A stretch of DNA of 40,649 nucleotides from Verrucomicrobiota bacterium (GCA_030834165.1 JAURFU010000014.1:1-40649), one strand, 5' to 3'; counted from the first letter of the stretch, positions 1-9,300 are shown. Numbers and translations are program-made. Notes: generated from the sequence alone by a model not told the origin.

Positions 1-68
1 ACGATGCAGTGGAGTTTTTTCATAGCAGAATCAGGGTAACCTATATGAGGCTTTATGAAAGGGCTAAG

Positions 69-308
69 TTAGAGGGCCTTATGGGCTCCGTCGCACAGGG
101 CACCCTTCTTCGAGTGCTTGCACGCGCAGAAATAGACCGTGCCGTTGGCTTCGGCCTTATAGGGTACGGGCGTGAAGGCCGAACCTTTATGCGCACCGTC
201 GCAGAAGGGCTGGTTCTTGCTGTGGCCGCAGGAACACCAGTAGTAGGTCTTGCCGGCTTCGACGAGGACAGGAAGGGGGGACTTTTGAGGGATGTGGGGG
301 GAGCTCAT
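69..308 (-). CDS. CDGSH iron-sulfur domain protein (79 aa)
   Basis: Small protein expected to bind two [2Fe-2S] clusters, each through three Cys and one His. The first CDGSH motif uses C25, C27, C36 and H40 and the second C61, C63, C72 and H76; both end in CDGAH. Tandem-motif members of this family are small redox or iron-sulfur transfer proteins; the physiological partner is unknown. The ATG at 308 gives a compact protein that starts just before the conserved region; the frame stays open upstream, but that extension overlaps the pirin gene and has a low-complexity Arg-rich composition, so I rejected it. It lies 56 bp downstream of the pirin gene on the same strand and could be co-transcribed. 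No Shine-Dalgarno sequence is visible. Confidence 0.88.
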   Translation of the reverse strand: MSSPHIPQKSPLPVLVEAGKTYYWCSCGHSKNQPFCDGAHKGSAFTPVPYKAEANGTVYFCACKHSKKGALCDGAHKAL

Positions 309-364
309 ATTTCGAGAGTATGGAGTTTGGAGTATGGAGTACAGGGGGGAATGCAGGATGAGAA
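309..364. repeat. short purine-rich tandem repeat between pirin and CDGSH genes
   Basis: The gap contains two copies of a TATGGAGT word (about 315-337) separated by a related TTGGAG, giving a purine-rich plus strand. No promoter or terminator is obvious. It is the first of many intergenic regions in this window built from repeated short words. Confidence 0.4.
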
Positions 365-1066
365 TCAGGCGAGGTCGAAGAGGAGCGCTTCGACGGGGCC
401 GGAGTGTTTGAAGGCGAAGGTGCCCGCGTCTTCGGAATTCACGGCATCTCCGGGCGAAAGCTTCAGGCCGCCGACTTCGACTTCTCCGGCGATGAGCTGG
501 AGCCAAAGTCCCCTGCCCGCCCGAAGCTCGTGCGAGACCGTGCCGCCGGCCGAAGCCTTCACACGGTAGACGTCGGCGTCCTGGCTGATGTGCGCGGATC
601 CCTCGCGACCATCGTTCGAGATGATGAGCACCTTAGGGGCGGCGAGCTGCTCCGGCGTGGGCGTCCACTCGGCGTAGCGCGGACGGAGGTTAGGGCGGTC
701 CGGCGTGATCCATACCTGGATGAGGTGGAGGCGGTCGGTCTTGGAGGGGTTATATTCGCTGTGCTTCACGCCGCTGCCGGCGCTCATGACCTGGATCTGG
801 CCGGGCTTGATCTGCGCATGGTTGCCCAGGCTGTCGCGGTGCTCGATGACGCCCTCGAGGACATAGGTGAAGATTTCCATGTCCCGGTGGCCATGGGGCG
901 GGAACCCGTTACCGGGGGCGACCAGGTCCTGGTTGATGACCCGCAACGACCGGAAGCCCATGTGCGCCGGGTCGTAATAATCGGCGAAACTGAAGCTATG
1001 CCGGGCCACCAACCAGCCATGATCGGCGTACCCGCGGTCCCCGGACCTTCTGACGGTAAGGTTCAT
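365..1066 (-). CDS. Pirin family bicupin protein (quercetinase-like)
   Basis: Bicupin of 233 aa, the usual length of bacterial pirins such as E. coli YhhW. The N-terminal cupin carries the full metal site: H58 and H60 in the PPHGHRDME motif, and H102 and E104 in GSGVKHSEYNP. Characterised members bind a mononuclear metal and some show quercetin 2,3-dioxygenase activity; the cellular substrate is usually unknown. The second cupin (about residues 140-233) ends at the expected C-terminus. There is no signal peptide, so it is cytoplasmic. It is the first gene of a probable two-gene unit with the CDGSH protein, which together could suggest a redox-stress role (inference). No close Shine-Dalgarno is visible; a GGAGG lies about 35 nt upstream of the start, too far to act as one. 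Confidence 0.92.
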   Translation of the reverse strand: MNLTVRRSGDRGYADHGWLVARHSFSFADYYDPAHMGFRSLRVINQDLVAPGNGFPPHGHRDMEIFTYVLEGVIEHRDSLGNHAQIKPGQIQVMSAGSGVKHSEYNPSKTDRLHLIQVWITPDRPNLRPRYAEWTPTPEQLAAPKVLIISNDGREGSAHISQDADVYRVKASAGGTVSHELRAGRGLWLQLIAGEVEVGGLKLSPGDAVNSEDAGTFAFKHSGPVEALLFDLA

Positions 1067-1135
1067 ATCTCGGGGAAGTTGGCCTTAAAATCCTCCAAGT
1101 CCACCGCCCCGCGACAATTTCCCGACGGATTTAGT

Positions 1136-1166
1136 TTGAAAACCCGCCCATGGAATGGTCTATGCT
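1136..1166 (+). promoter_or_regulatory. putative promoter of tRNA-Pro
   Basis: A TTGAAA at 1136-1141 and TATGCT at 1161-1166, 19 bp apart, resemble sigma-70 -35 and -10 boxes. They would start transcription a few bases before the mature tRNA 5' end at 1179. The spacer is longer than the 17 bp optimum, so support is moderate. Confidence 0.4.
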
Positions 1167-1178
1167 GACCTCTCGTGT

Positions 1179-1255
1179 CGGGCTGTGGCTCAATCTGGTA
1201 GAGCGCTGCTTTCGGGTAGCAGAGGCTGAGAGTTCAAATCTCTCCAGCCCGACCA
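1179..1255 (+). tRNA. tRNA-Pro (anticodon CGG)
   Basis: Complete cloverleaf of 77 nt with encoded CCA. The acceptor stem CGGGCTG pairs with CAGCCCG, followed by discriminator A and CCA (1253-1255). The D stem GCTC/GAGC and T stem GAGAG/CTCTC are perfect; the T loop is TTCAAAT. The anticodon stem CTGCT/AGCAG encloses loop TTCGGGT, placing anticodon CGG at positions 34-36, which reads CCG proline codons. The C1-G72 pair agrees with bacterial tRNA-Pro. Confidence 0.96.
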
Positions 1256-1261
1256 ATTTAA

Positions 1262-1295
1262 AGACCCCGGGGATATTTCGATGTCCCCGGGGTCT
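1262..1295 (+). terminator. strong hairpin after tRNA-Pro, terminator-like
   Basis: A perfect 12-bp stem (AGACCCCGGGGA at 1262-1273 with its complement at 1284-1295) encloses a 10-nt loop. It begins 7 nt after the tRNA CCA end. No U-tract follows (next bases are CCTCC), so it is either a non-canonical terminator or a 3'-end stabilising or processing structure. Confidence 0.6.
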
Positions 1296-1342
1296 CCTCC
1301 TTGGGGATTGAAGGGTTCGGCGCCCCTCGGCCTACTGCCTCC

Positions 1343-2182
1343 ATGCGCCGAATCCTCGCACTTTTTCTGGCGATCGCATCCGCCACCGCCGCCGCGGCGG
1401 CTCCGCTGCTTGATCGCACTCCAGGAGTCGTCTCCTACACCTTCCGCAACGAGTTCAAGGCCGACATGGCCGGAACGTTCGATAAGGTGAAAGGCTTCGG
1501 CATCACCGATATCGAGATGTCGAATCTCTTCGGCCAGGAACCGGCCAAGATCCGCGCCCTCATGGATGACCGCGGCATCACCTGCTCATCCTACGGCGCC
1601 CCTTACAACGACGTGCTCAAGAAGACCGACGACGTGGCCGCCGTCGCGAAGACCCTCGGCGCGAAATACGTCCGCGTGTCGCTGCCGGGGAGCAAGACCC
1701 CCTTCGACAAGGCCGCCGCCCTGCAGCGGATCGCCGAGATGAACGCGATGGGCAAGCAGCTTCGGGAGAAGCATGGGCTTACGTTCGTGCTCCACAACCA
1801 CGGGATGGAATTCGTCCCCGAGGGACAGGACACGCTCTACGACCTCATCCACGCCCAGACCCGCCCCGAGGACGTCAGCTTCGAGCTCGACGTGCTCTGG
1901 GCCTACCTGCCTGGCGCCGATCCCGTCGCGCTTTTCGAGAAATACGGCACCCGCATCCCGCTCATGCACGTGAAGGATGTCCGCAAAGGCGTGCCGCGCA
2001 GCTGGGGTCATAAATATGACTCCGACAACGACGTGACGCTCGGCACCGGCCAGCTCGATCAGGCCGCGATCTTCGCCGCCGCGAAGAAGGCGGGCGTGAA
2101 GCATTTCTATCTCGAGGACGAGAGCTCGCATTCCCTGGAACAGGTCCCGCTTTCCATTGCTTACCTGAAGGCGGACCGTTGA
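1343..2182 (+). CDS. exported sugar phosphate isomerase/epimerase-like TIM barrel
   Basis: Protein of 279 aa of the xylose-isomerase-like (AP endonuclease family 2) TIM-barrel superfamily. Residues 1-20 form a Sec signal peptide (Ala-rich, cleavage after AAAAA), unusual for these mostly cytoplasmic enzymes but common in Verrucomicrobia and Planctomycetes glycan loci. Likely metal ligands lie in the VLHNHGMEF, SFELDVLW, MHVKD and YLEDES segments, matching the Glu/Asp/His set of the family. Family members isomerise, epimerise or hydrate sugars and keto-sugars, often beside DUF1080 proteins; a DUF1080 gene is present at 11094. An in-frame ATG at 1301 exists but would hide the signal peptide. The gene stands alone between the tRNA and PSD1 module A. 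Confidence 0.85.
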   Translation: MRRILALFLAIASATAAAAAPLLDRTPGVVSYTFRNEFKADMAGTFDKVKGFGITDIEMSNLFGQEPAKIRALMDDRGITCSSYGAPYNDVLKKTDDVAAVAKTLGAKYVRVSLPGSKTPFDKAAALQRIAEMNAMGKQLREKHGLTFVLHNHGMEFVPEGQDTLYDLIHAQTRPEDVSFELDVLWAYLPGADPVALFEKYGTRIPLMHVKDVRKGVPRSWGHKYDSDNDVTLGTGQLDQAAIFAAAKKAGVKHFYLEDESSHSLEQVPLSIAYLKADR

Positions 2183-2314
2183 AGCCCGGCGGCAGGAAAA
2201 GGACAGGCTTACGACCGATTACTTCCCTTTGTAGGGGTTGAAATCCCATGCCCAGGGGGTTGTTTAAAGGCCTACCCTCGGAACACCCCTGCTCCGACGG
2301 CTGTCCCCTTCCCC
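2183..2314 (+). promoter_or_regulatory. upstream region of PSD1 module A with weak promoter-like boxes
   Basis: TTGAAA (2238-2243) and TTTAAA (2263-2268) are 19 bp apart. They lie between GTAGG (2231-2235) and CCTAC (2271-2275), which can pair. This is the only AT-rich patch before the module and is the best promoter candidate; support is weak. Confidence 0.3.
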
Positions 2315-4774
2315 ATGCCCTCCAAGGCCACCCTCTTCCTCGGCGTCTTCCTGGCCGCCGCCTGCTCGGCCGAGCCGATCCATTTCAGCCGCCAGATCCG
2401 CCCGATTCTGTCCGAGAACTGCATCGCCTGCCACGGCCCCGACGAGAAAGGCCGCAAGGGGAAGCTGCGCCTCGACGACGAACAGGACGCCAAGCGCGAC
2501 CGCAAGGGCGAGTTCGTCATCCTCCCCGGCAAGCCTGAGCAGAGCGAACTCATCAAGCGTATCGAGTCGACCGACCCGGATGAGGTCATGCCGCCGCCCA
2601 AGCAGCACAAGACGATCCCGCCCGCGCAGCTCGCGCTCCTCAAAGAATGGATCCGCCAAGGCGCCCCTTGGGGACGTCATTGGTCCTATGAACCGGTCGC
2701 CAGGCCGTCCGTACCGAAGAACGGCGAAGCCAACCCCGTCGACGCCTTCCTCGCTGACCGACAGAAGAAGGAAGGACTGACCTGGTCCGCAGAAGCGCCG
2801 AAGTCCGTCCTGATCCGCCGCGTCGCCCTCGACGTCACCGGCCTGCCGCCCACGCCCGCCGAGGTGGCTCAGCTCGCCGATGCTCCGCATGCGGAGGTCG
2901 TCGCCCACTTCCTCGCCACGCCCGCCTACGGCGAACACTGGGCCCGCCAGTGGCTCGACCTTGCCCGCTATGCCGACAGCGCCGGCTACCCGTCCGACCC
3001 AGGCCGTACGATCTGGGCCTACCGCGACTGGGTGATCAAAGCCCTCAATCGCAACCAGCCCTTCGACCAGTTCGTGATCGACCAGCTGGCCGGCGACCTG
3101 CTGCCCAATCCGACCGAAGACCAGATCATCGCCACGGCCTTCCATCGCAACACGATGACTCAGAACGAAGGCGGCACCAGCGACGAGGAGTTCCGTAACG
3201 CCGCCGTCATCGACCGAGTCAACACGACCTATGCCGTCTTCATGGGCACGACGATGGCATGTGCGCAGTGCCACACCCATAAGTACGACCCCATCACCAT
3301 CACGGAATATTTCCGTTCCTACGCCTTCCTCAACCAGAGCGCCGACAGCGACAAGAAGGACGAATCGCCGCTCCACGAGATCTATCCGCCCGGCGTGAAG
3401 GCCAAGCGCGACCAATGGATGAAGGAGAGCGCCGCCGCCGAGGCTGCCTTCAAATCGGCGAAACTCAACCCGGACTGGCTCGCGGGTTACGAGGAGTGGC
3501 TGGCGAAGAATCCGAAGCTCACGGACAAGGCCCTCAAGGCCGCCCTGGAAGCGCCCAAGGAGAAGCGCACCAAGGCCCAGGACAACCTGCTACGTCAGCA
3601 TTACGTCCGCAACGTCTCGCCGGCGACCAAAGCCGAACGAGCCAAGGCCGACACCCTGAAGAAACAGATCGCCGACTCCGCTCCCGTGACGGTGCCGATC
3701 ATGCAGGACCTCGCCGGTGAGAAACGTCGCAAGACCTTCGTACAGCTCCGCGGCAACTGGCAGGCCCTCGGCGACCAGGTCGACGAAGGCGTGCCGACGC
3801 ACCTCGCCCGCTGGGACGAAACCTTTCCGAAGAACCGCCTCGGCCTCGCCCGCTGGATCGTCAGCCCGGACAACCCCCTGACCGCCCGTGTCACGATGAA
3901 TCGCCTCTGGGAGTCAGTATTCGGCGTGGGCATCGTGCGCACCAGCGAGGAGTTCGGCAGCCAGGGCGACCTACCCGTCCACCCTGAGCTGCTCGACTGG
4001 CTCGCGAGCGAGTTCGTGGCCAGCGGCTGGGACACCAAGAAGATGCTTTCGCTCCTGCTGAACAGCCGCGCCTATCGCCAGAGTTCGGCCAGCGACGCGA
4101 AGCGCAACGAACGCGATCCTGACAACCGTTTCATCGCCCGCGGTCCGCGCTTCCGCCCCTCCGGTGAGATGCTCCGCGACCAGGCGCTCGCGGTCAGCGG
4201 ACTCCTCAGCGCCAAGATGTACGGCGCGCCGGTCCGGCCGATGCGCCCGAACATGGGCCTGAGCATCGCCTTCGGCGGCTCGGGCGACTGGATGACCAGC
4301 ACCGGCGAAGACCGCCACCGCCGCAGCCTTTACACCGAGACGCGCCGCAGCACGCCCTACCCCAGTTTCGCGACCTTCGACGCCCCGAACCGCGAGACCT
4401 GCGTGATCCGCCGCGACCGCTCCAACACGCCGCTCCAGGCCTTCGTGACGCTCAACGACCCGGTCTTCGTCGAGACCAGCCAGGCCCTCGCCCGTCGTCT
4501 GCTCAAGGAAGGCGGCGTCACCGAGGAATCGCGCCTGAAGCTCGCCTACGCGTTGTGCCTCTCGCGTGAACCCGACGCGGGCGAACTCAAGACGCTCAAA
4601 GCGCTGCTTGCGAAGTCCCTCGCCGAGTATCGCGCCGACGTCGGTCTCGCGACCAAGATGGCCACCGAACCCCTCGGCCCTGCCGACAAGGGCGCCGACC
4701 TCCCTACCCTCGCCGCCTGGACCGCCGTCAGCAGCGTGATCATGAACCTCGACGAATTCCTCATGCGCCGCTGA
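2315..4774 (+). CDS. PSD1 / planctomycete-type cytochrome c protein, module A (no insert)
   Basis: Protein of 819 aa. Order: Sec signal (1-19); planctomycete cytochrome C domain with haem motif C36-I-A-C39-H40; DUF1549 (about 130-340) with LTGLPPTPAE and a second motif C316-A-Q-C319-H320 followed by HKYDPI; a helical linker (345-500); and DUF1553/PSD1 (about 507-800) with NPLTARVTMNRLW and RSNTPLQA. It is exported, and the two CxxCH motifs suggest covalent c-type haem. The biochemical activity of this family is not established; it recurs in Planctomycetes and Verrucomicrobia glycan gene clusters. This is the shortest of the four copies and lacks a carbohydrate-binding insert. The DUF1501 partner follows after 46 bp. 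Confidence 0.9.
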   Translation: MPSKATLFLGVFLAAACSAEPIHFSRQIRPILSENCIACHGPDEKGRKGKLRLDDEQDAKRDRKGEFVILPGKPEQSELIKRIESTDPDEVMPPPKQHKTIPPAQLALLKEWIRQGAPWGRHWSYEPVARPSVPKNGEANPVDAFLADRQKKEGLTWSAEAPKSVLIRRVALDVTGLPPTPAEVAQLADAPHAEVVAHFLATPAYGEHWARQWLDLARYADSAGYPSDPGRTIWAYRDWVIKALNRNQPFDQFVIDQLAGDLLPNPTEDQIIATAFHRNTMTQNEGGTSDEEFRNAAVIDRVNTTYAVFMGTTMACAQCHTHKYDPITITEYFRSYAFLNQSADSDKKDESPLHEIYPPGVKAKRDQWMKESAAAEAAFKSAKLNPDWLAGYEEWLAKNPKLTDKALKAALEAPKEKRTKAQDNLLRQHYVRNVSPATKAERAKADTLKKQIADSAPVTVPIMQDLAGEKRRKTFVQLRGNWQALGDQVDEGVPTHLARWDETFPKNRLGLARWIVSPDNPLTARVTMNRLWESVFGVGIVRTSEEFGSQGDLPVHPELLDWLASEFVASGWDTKKMLSLLLNSRAYRQSSASDAKRNERDPDNRFIARGPRFRPSGEMLRDQALAVSGLLSAKMYGAPVRPMRPNMGLSIAFGGSGDWMTSTGEDRHRRSLYTETRRSTPYPSFATFDAPNRETCVIRRDRSNTPLQAFVTLNDPVFVETSQALARRLLKEGGVTEESRLKLAYALCLSREPDAGELKTLKALLAKSLAEYRADVGLATKMATEPLGPADKGADLPTLAAWTAVSSVIMNLDEFLMRR

Positions 4775-4787
4775 GCGCAACAAGCCC

Positions 4788-4810
4788 ACCCCTACCCCTG
4801 CCCCTACCCC
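4788..4810 (+). repeat. CCCCTACCCC word array before DUF1501-A
   Basis: Three near-copies of a CCCCTA/CCCCTG word fill most of the gap between the module A genes and end about 10 nt before the ATG. The same CCTACCCC words recur at 20940-20955. There is no Shine-Dalgarno sequence. Confidence 0.5.
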
Positions 4811-4820
4811 TTTCAGTCCG

Positions 4821-6278
4821 ATGCTCCACCCTCTCCGCGAAGCCCAGCTCAGCCTCCAGACGCGCCGCACGTTCCTCAGCAGCGTCGGCCAGTTCAGCCT
4901 CGGCGCCATCGCCCTCCACGCGCTGCAGGCCGACGCCTTCGGCGCCTCCTCCGTCGCCGACAACCCGCTGGCCCCTCGGAAGCCGCACTTCAAGCCCAAG
5001 GCCAAGCGCGTCATCTACCTCCACATGTCGGGCGGCCCGCCCAACCTCGACATCTTCGACCACAAGCCGGAGCTCGTGAAACGCAACGCGCAGGACTGCC
5101 CCGACTCGTTCCTCAAGGGAAGGACCTTCGCCTTCACCACCGGCGTGCCCAAGCTCATGGGCAGCCCGCGCACGTTCAAGCAATACGGCCAAGGAGGCCT
5201 CTGGATGAGCGACGCCGTCCCGAACTTCCACAAGGTCGCCGACGATGTCACGCTGCTGAAGGCGATGCATACGGACCAGTTCAACCACGCCCCCGCCGAA
5301 CTGCTCCTCTTCACCGGACATAACCGTCAAGGCCGCCCCTCCATGGGCTCCTGGGCGACCTACGGCCTCGGCACGGAGAACCAGGACCTCCCGGGCTTCG
5401 TCACGATGATCTCCAACGGCGTGCAGCCCAGCGGCGGCCAGGGTTGCTGGGGCTCCGGCTTCATCCCTTCCGTCTTCCAAGGCGTCCAGTGTCGCAGCAA
5501 GGGCGACCCCGTCCTCTTCGCCAATGACCCGCCCGGCATGACCCGCGACCTGCGTCGCGCCACGCTCGACGCGCTCAAGGACCTGAACCAGCGCCAGCAG
5601 GACGAACTCGGCCACGCCGAGACGGTCACGCGCATCGCCCAATACGAACTCGCCTTCCGCATGCAGGCCAGCGTGCCCGAGGTCATGGACATCTCCAAGG
5701 AGAAGCCCGCGACCCTCGAGGCCTACGGCGCCACCCCCGGCGCGGCCAGCTTCGCCAACAACTGCCTGCTCGCCCGTCGTCTCGTCGAGAAAGGCGTTCG
5801 CTTCGTGCACCTCTTCGACTGGGGCTGGGACTTCCACGGGACCAACCCCAAGGAGGACATCCGCGACGGACTCACCGCCAAGATGGCCGCGACCGACAAG
5901 CCCGTCGCCGCGCTCATCAACGACCTCAAGGAACGCGGATTGCTCGAGGATACGCTCATCGTCTGGGGCGGCGAATTCGGCCGCACGCCTTTCCGCGAGG
6001 GACGTACCTCGAAGGGGCAGGTCCTCGGCCGCGACCACTACCCGGACTGCTTCACCATCATGATGGCCGGCGGCGGCGTGAAGGGCGGTTTCCAGTTCGG
6101 CGAAACGGACGAGATGGGCTTCGGCGGCGTGAAGGACAAGGTCCACGTCCACGACCTGCAGGCCACCATCATGCACCTCCTGGGCTTCGACCACGAACGC
6201 CTCACCTACCGCTTCCAAGGCCGTGACTATCGTCTCACCGACGTCCATGGCCATGTCGTGAAGGAGATCCTGAGTTAG
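4821..6278 (+). CDS. DUF1501 protein, module A (Tat-exported alkaline-phosphatase-like fold)
   Basis: Protein of 485 aa of the DUF1501 family, related to the alkaline phosphatase/sulfatase superfamily. A twin-arginine leader (TRRTFLSSVG, about residues 15-24) implies export in folded form. Candidate metal-site motifs are [35 protein letters not shown] and HDLQATIMHLLG, ending in the family-typical YRFQGRDYRLTDVHG. Catalytic activity of the family is not established. It follows PSD1-A and is probably its partner. The stop codon TAG is itself part of the GGGCTAG repeat that begins at 6275. Confidence 0.9.
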   Translation: MLHPLREAQLSLQTRRTFLSSVGQFSLGAIALHALQADAFGASSVADNPLAPRKPHFKPKAKRVIYLHMSGGPPNLDIFDHKPELVKRNAQDCPDSFLKGRTFAFTTGVPKLMGSPRTFKQYGQGGLWMSDAVPNFHKVADDVTLLKAMHTDQFNHAPAELLLFTGHNRQGRPSMGSWATYGLGTENQDLPGFVTMISNGVQPSGGQGCWGSGFIPSVFQGVQCRSKGDPVLFANDPPGMTRDLRRATLDALKDLNQRQQDELGHAETVTRIAQYELAFRMQASVPEVMDISKEKPATLEAYGATPGAASFANNCLLARRLVEKGVRFVHLFDWGWDFHGTNPKEDIRDGLTAKMAATDKPVAALINDLKERGLLEDTLIVWGGEFGRTPFREGRTSKGQVLGRDHYPDCFTIMMAGGGVKGGFQFGETDEMGFGGVKDKVHVHDLQATIMHLLGFDHERLTYRFQGRDYRLTDVHGHVVKEILS

Positions 6279-6365
6279 GGCTAGGGCCAGGGACAGATCT
6301 TACAACCGCACCTAATATAACTAGCCCTAGCCCCAGCCCTAGCCCCAGCCCTAGCCCTAGCCCTA
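6275..6365. repeat. inverted GGGCTAG / CTAGCCC word arrays between modules A and B
   Basis: TTAGGGCTAGGGCCAGGG starts in the DUF1501-A stop codon. After about 28 nt of unrelated AT-richer sequence, six CTAGCCC/CCAGCCC units (6321-6365) follow and end 4 nt before the next ATG. The two arms are reverse complements over about 17 nt with one mismatch, so RNA or single strands could fold into a long hairpin. The right arm is longer than the left and offers several pairing registers. Confidence 0.8.
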
Positions 6366-6369
6366 TCCG

Positions 6370-9300
6370 ATGTTCCGTCCACTTTGCCTGCTTCTCATCT
6401 CGGCTTCCGCCTTCGCCGCCGAAGACATCCGCTTCAACCGCGACATCCGGCCGATCCTCTCGGAGAACTGCTTCTACTGCCACGGACAGGACCCGAAGCA
6501 TCGGGAGGCGGACCTACGTCTCGACGTCCGTGATGAGGCCGTGAAGGCCCACGACGGCGTCACGGCGATCGTGCCCGGCAAACCCGAACAGAGCGAGATG
6601 CTGAAGCGCCTGCTGTCGCACGATCCGGACGACCAGATGCCGCCGCCCGAATCCAACCGCAAGGTCACGCCGGCGCAGATCGAACTCATCCGACGCTGGA
6701 TCGCCCAAGGCGCCCCTTACGAGAAGCACTGGTCCTTCGTCCCACCGGAGCGAGCGCCCGCACCTAAGGTGGCTGACGCATCCTGGGCCAGGCAGCCTAT
6801 CGACCGCTTCGTATTGGCGAAGCTCGAAGCCGAGGGACTCAAACCCTCCGCCGCCGCCTCGCCTGCCGCCTGGCTCCGCCGGGCCTCCTTCGACCTGACG
6901 GGCCTGCCGCCCACGCCGGCCGAGATCGAGGCCTTCGAGGCTGAGACGACCTTGAAAAGCGATGCGGCCTATGCCGCCGCCGCCGACCGCCTCCTGGCTT
7001 CGCCCCGCTTCGGCGAGCGCCAAGCGCAGGAGTGGCTCGACGTCGCCCGCTACGCCGACACGCACGGCTTCAACAACGACTCCGCCCGCTCGATGTGGCG
7101 CTGGCGCGACTACGTCATCGAGTCCTTCAACGCCAACGTGCCGTTCGACCGCTTCGTCACCGAGCAGCTTGCCGGCGACCTGCTGCCGAAACCGACGCTC
7201 GACCAGAAACTCGCCACGGCCTTCAACCGCAACCACGTCATCAACAGCGAAGGCGGCATCATCGACGAGGAATACCGTGTCGAATATGTCGCCGACCGCG
7301 TCCGCACCACGAGCACCGCCCTCCTCGGCCTGACGATGGAGTGCGCCCGCTGCCACGACCACAAATACGACCCGATCAGCCAGAAGGACTACTATCGGAT
7401 GTTCGCGTTCTTCAACAACGTGCACGAATACGGCGAAGACGGCCGTATCGCCAACGCCGTCCCCCTGCTCGTGACGCCTACTCCCGAGCAACAGCGACGC
7501 CTACGGGAAATGGATCAGCGCATGGAGGCGATCGACCTGAAGCTCCAAGCCACGCCGGCTCCTGCCGCCGTGCCCGCCGACCTGCGTGCGCGTCTCACCG
7601 CCGAGGACGCCAAGCTTCAGCCCAAGAGCCCGAAGCCGGCCAAGCCGGCCGAGGCCCGCCTGCTGGCCAAGGACGCCGACGTGGATGCCAAACGCGGCAC
7701 GACGCTCTCGGTCTGGTTCAAGGCGAAGACGGCCTCGCTGGACGCACCGATCATCAGCGCCTTGGACCGCTCCGGCAACCCCGCCGCGGTCAGCTACGGC
7801 GGCGGACGCGAACTCCGCCTCGTCGGCGAGGAACTTGAATGGGCCGCGAGCCAGCGCTACCCGGCTTATGCGACGATCGTCCGTACGGTCGGTGCGAAGA
7901 TCCGCCCCGGAACCTGGCATCAGGTCGCCGTGCACATCCACGGCAAGGAGAACGCATCGACGATCGCGTTGTTCGTCGACGGCGAGGAAGTCCCCACCCA
8001 GATCCGCCATGACGGCGTGTCCGGCGCCCCCGCCAAGCGCGACTGGCTCCTCGGCGCCGACGGCAAGGCCAAGCCCTTCGACGGCGAGGTCAGCGGCTTC
8101 CGCACCTATCCCTCCCTGCTCAAGTCCGGGCAGATCCGCCACGCCTACTGGCTGCAGTCGACCGATAAGCTCACCGCCGAACAGCGGACCGTGGCCGACC
8201 GAGGCATCGCCCGACGTCACACCGGCAACAACCTAGCCCTGCAGACCGAGCGCGACACCCTCTGGACTGAGCGCCTGGCCTTCATCCGAAATCTACCGAC
8301 CACGATGGTGATGGAAGAGATGCCGACGCCCCGCCAGGCCTACGTCCTCACCCGCGGCAACTACGACGCCCATGGGGAAAAGGCGGACCCAGGCATGCCG
8401 GAGCAATTGATCGCACCTTGGCCCCAGGATGCGCCGCGTAACCGTCTCGGCCTCGCCCGCTGGTTCCTTCAGCCGCAGCACCCGCTCACCGCCCGCGTGG
8501 TCGTCAACCGCTTCTGGGCGCAGCTCTTCGGCGTGGGACTGGCGAAGAGCGTCGAAGATTTCGGCACGCAAGGCGAATGGCCCAGCCATCCTGAGGTGCT
8601 CGACACCCTGGCCCGCGACTTCGTCGACGGCGGCTGGGACGTGAAGAAGCTCTTCCGTAGCATCGTCCTGTCGTCGACCTACCGCCAGACCAGCGACGCC
8701 ACGCCGGCCCTGTATGCCCGCGACCCGGAGAACCGCCTGCTCGCCCGCGGTCCGCGTGTGCGCCTGACCTCCGAGCAGATCCGCGACCAAGCCCTCGCGG
8801 TCTCCGGCCTGCTGGCCGAGAAGATCGGCGGACCGAGCGTCCGTCCCTACCAGCCCGAAGGCCTCTACAAAGGCATCGTGGTCGACGCCCCCTACCCCAG
8901 CACGACCTGGGAACTCGGCAAAGGTGATGAACTCTACCGCCGTAGCCTTTACACCTTCTGGAAGCGTACGGTCCCCCATCCGGCGATGCTGACCTTCGAT
9001 TCGCCGGACCGTGAATTCTGCAGCGCCCGTCGCTCGCGCACCAACACGCCTTTGCAGGCGCTGGTGCTCTGGAACGAGACCGGCTACCTCGAAGCCTCCC
9101 GTAAACTCGCCGAACGCATGCTCAAGGAAGGCGGCCCCGATGACGCCGCCCGCACGGCCTTAGCCTTCCGTCTCGCCACCGGCCGCGCTCCCCGTCCCGC
9201 CGAGATCGAGGTTCTCGTCCGTACGCTCGCCCAGCTCCGCACCGATTTCGCGGCCCGCCCGGACGATGCCGCCAAGCTCGTCAAAGTCGGCGCCTCCGTC

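Noticed and set aside
1-68. A possible minus-strand start (ATG at 23, MKKLHCI) running off the left edge
   Set aside because: Only seven codons are visible, without a ribosome-binding site or promoter, so a gene cannot be supported. The remaining bases show no feature.
404-1168. A 254-codon plus-strand open frame
   Set aside because: Antisense to the pirin gene, which has complete metal-site motifs; no motifs in this frame.
4761-6254. A 497-codon open frame on the minus strand
   Set aside because: Mirror of the DUF1501-A gene, low complexity, no recognisable domain.
6321-6365. CTAGCCC arrays read as a CRISPR array or telomere-like repeat
   Set aside because: Units are 6-8 nt without spacers, variable, located between co-oriented genes, and repeated at several other gaps; neither CRISPR nor telomeric structure fits.
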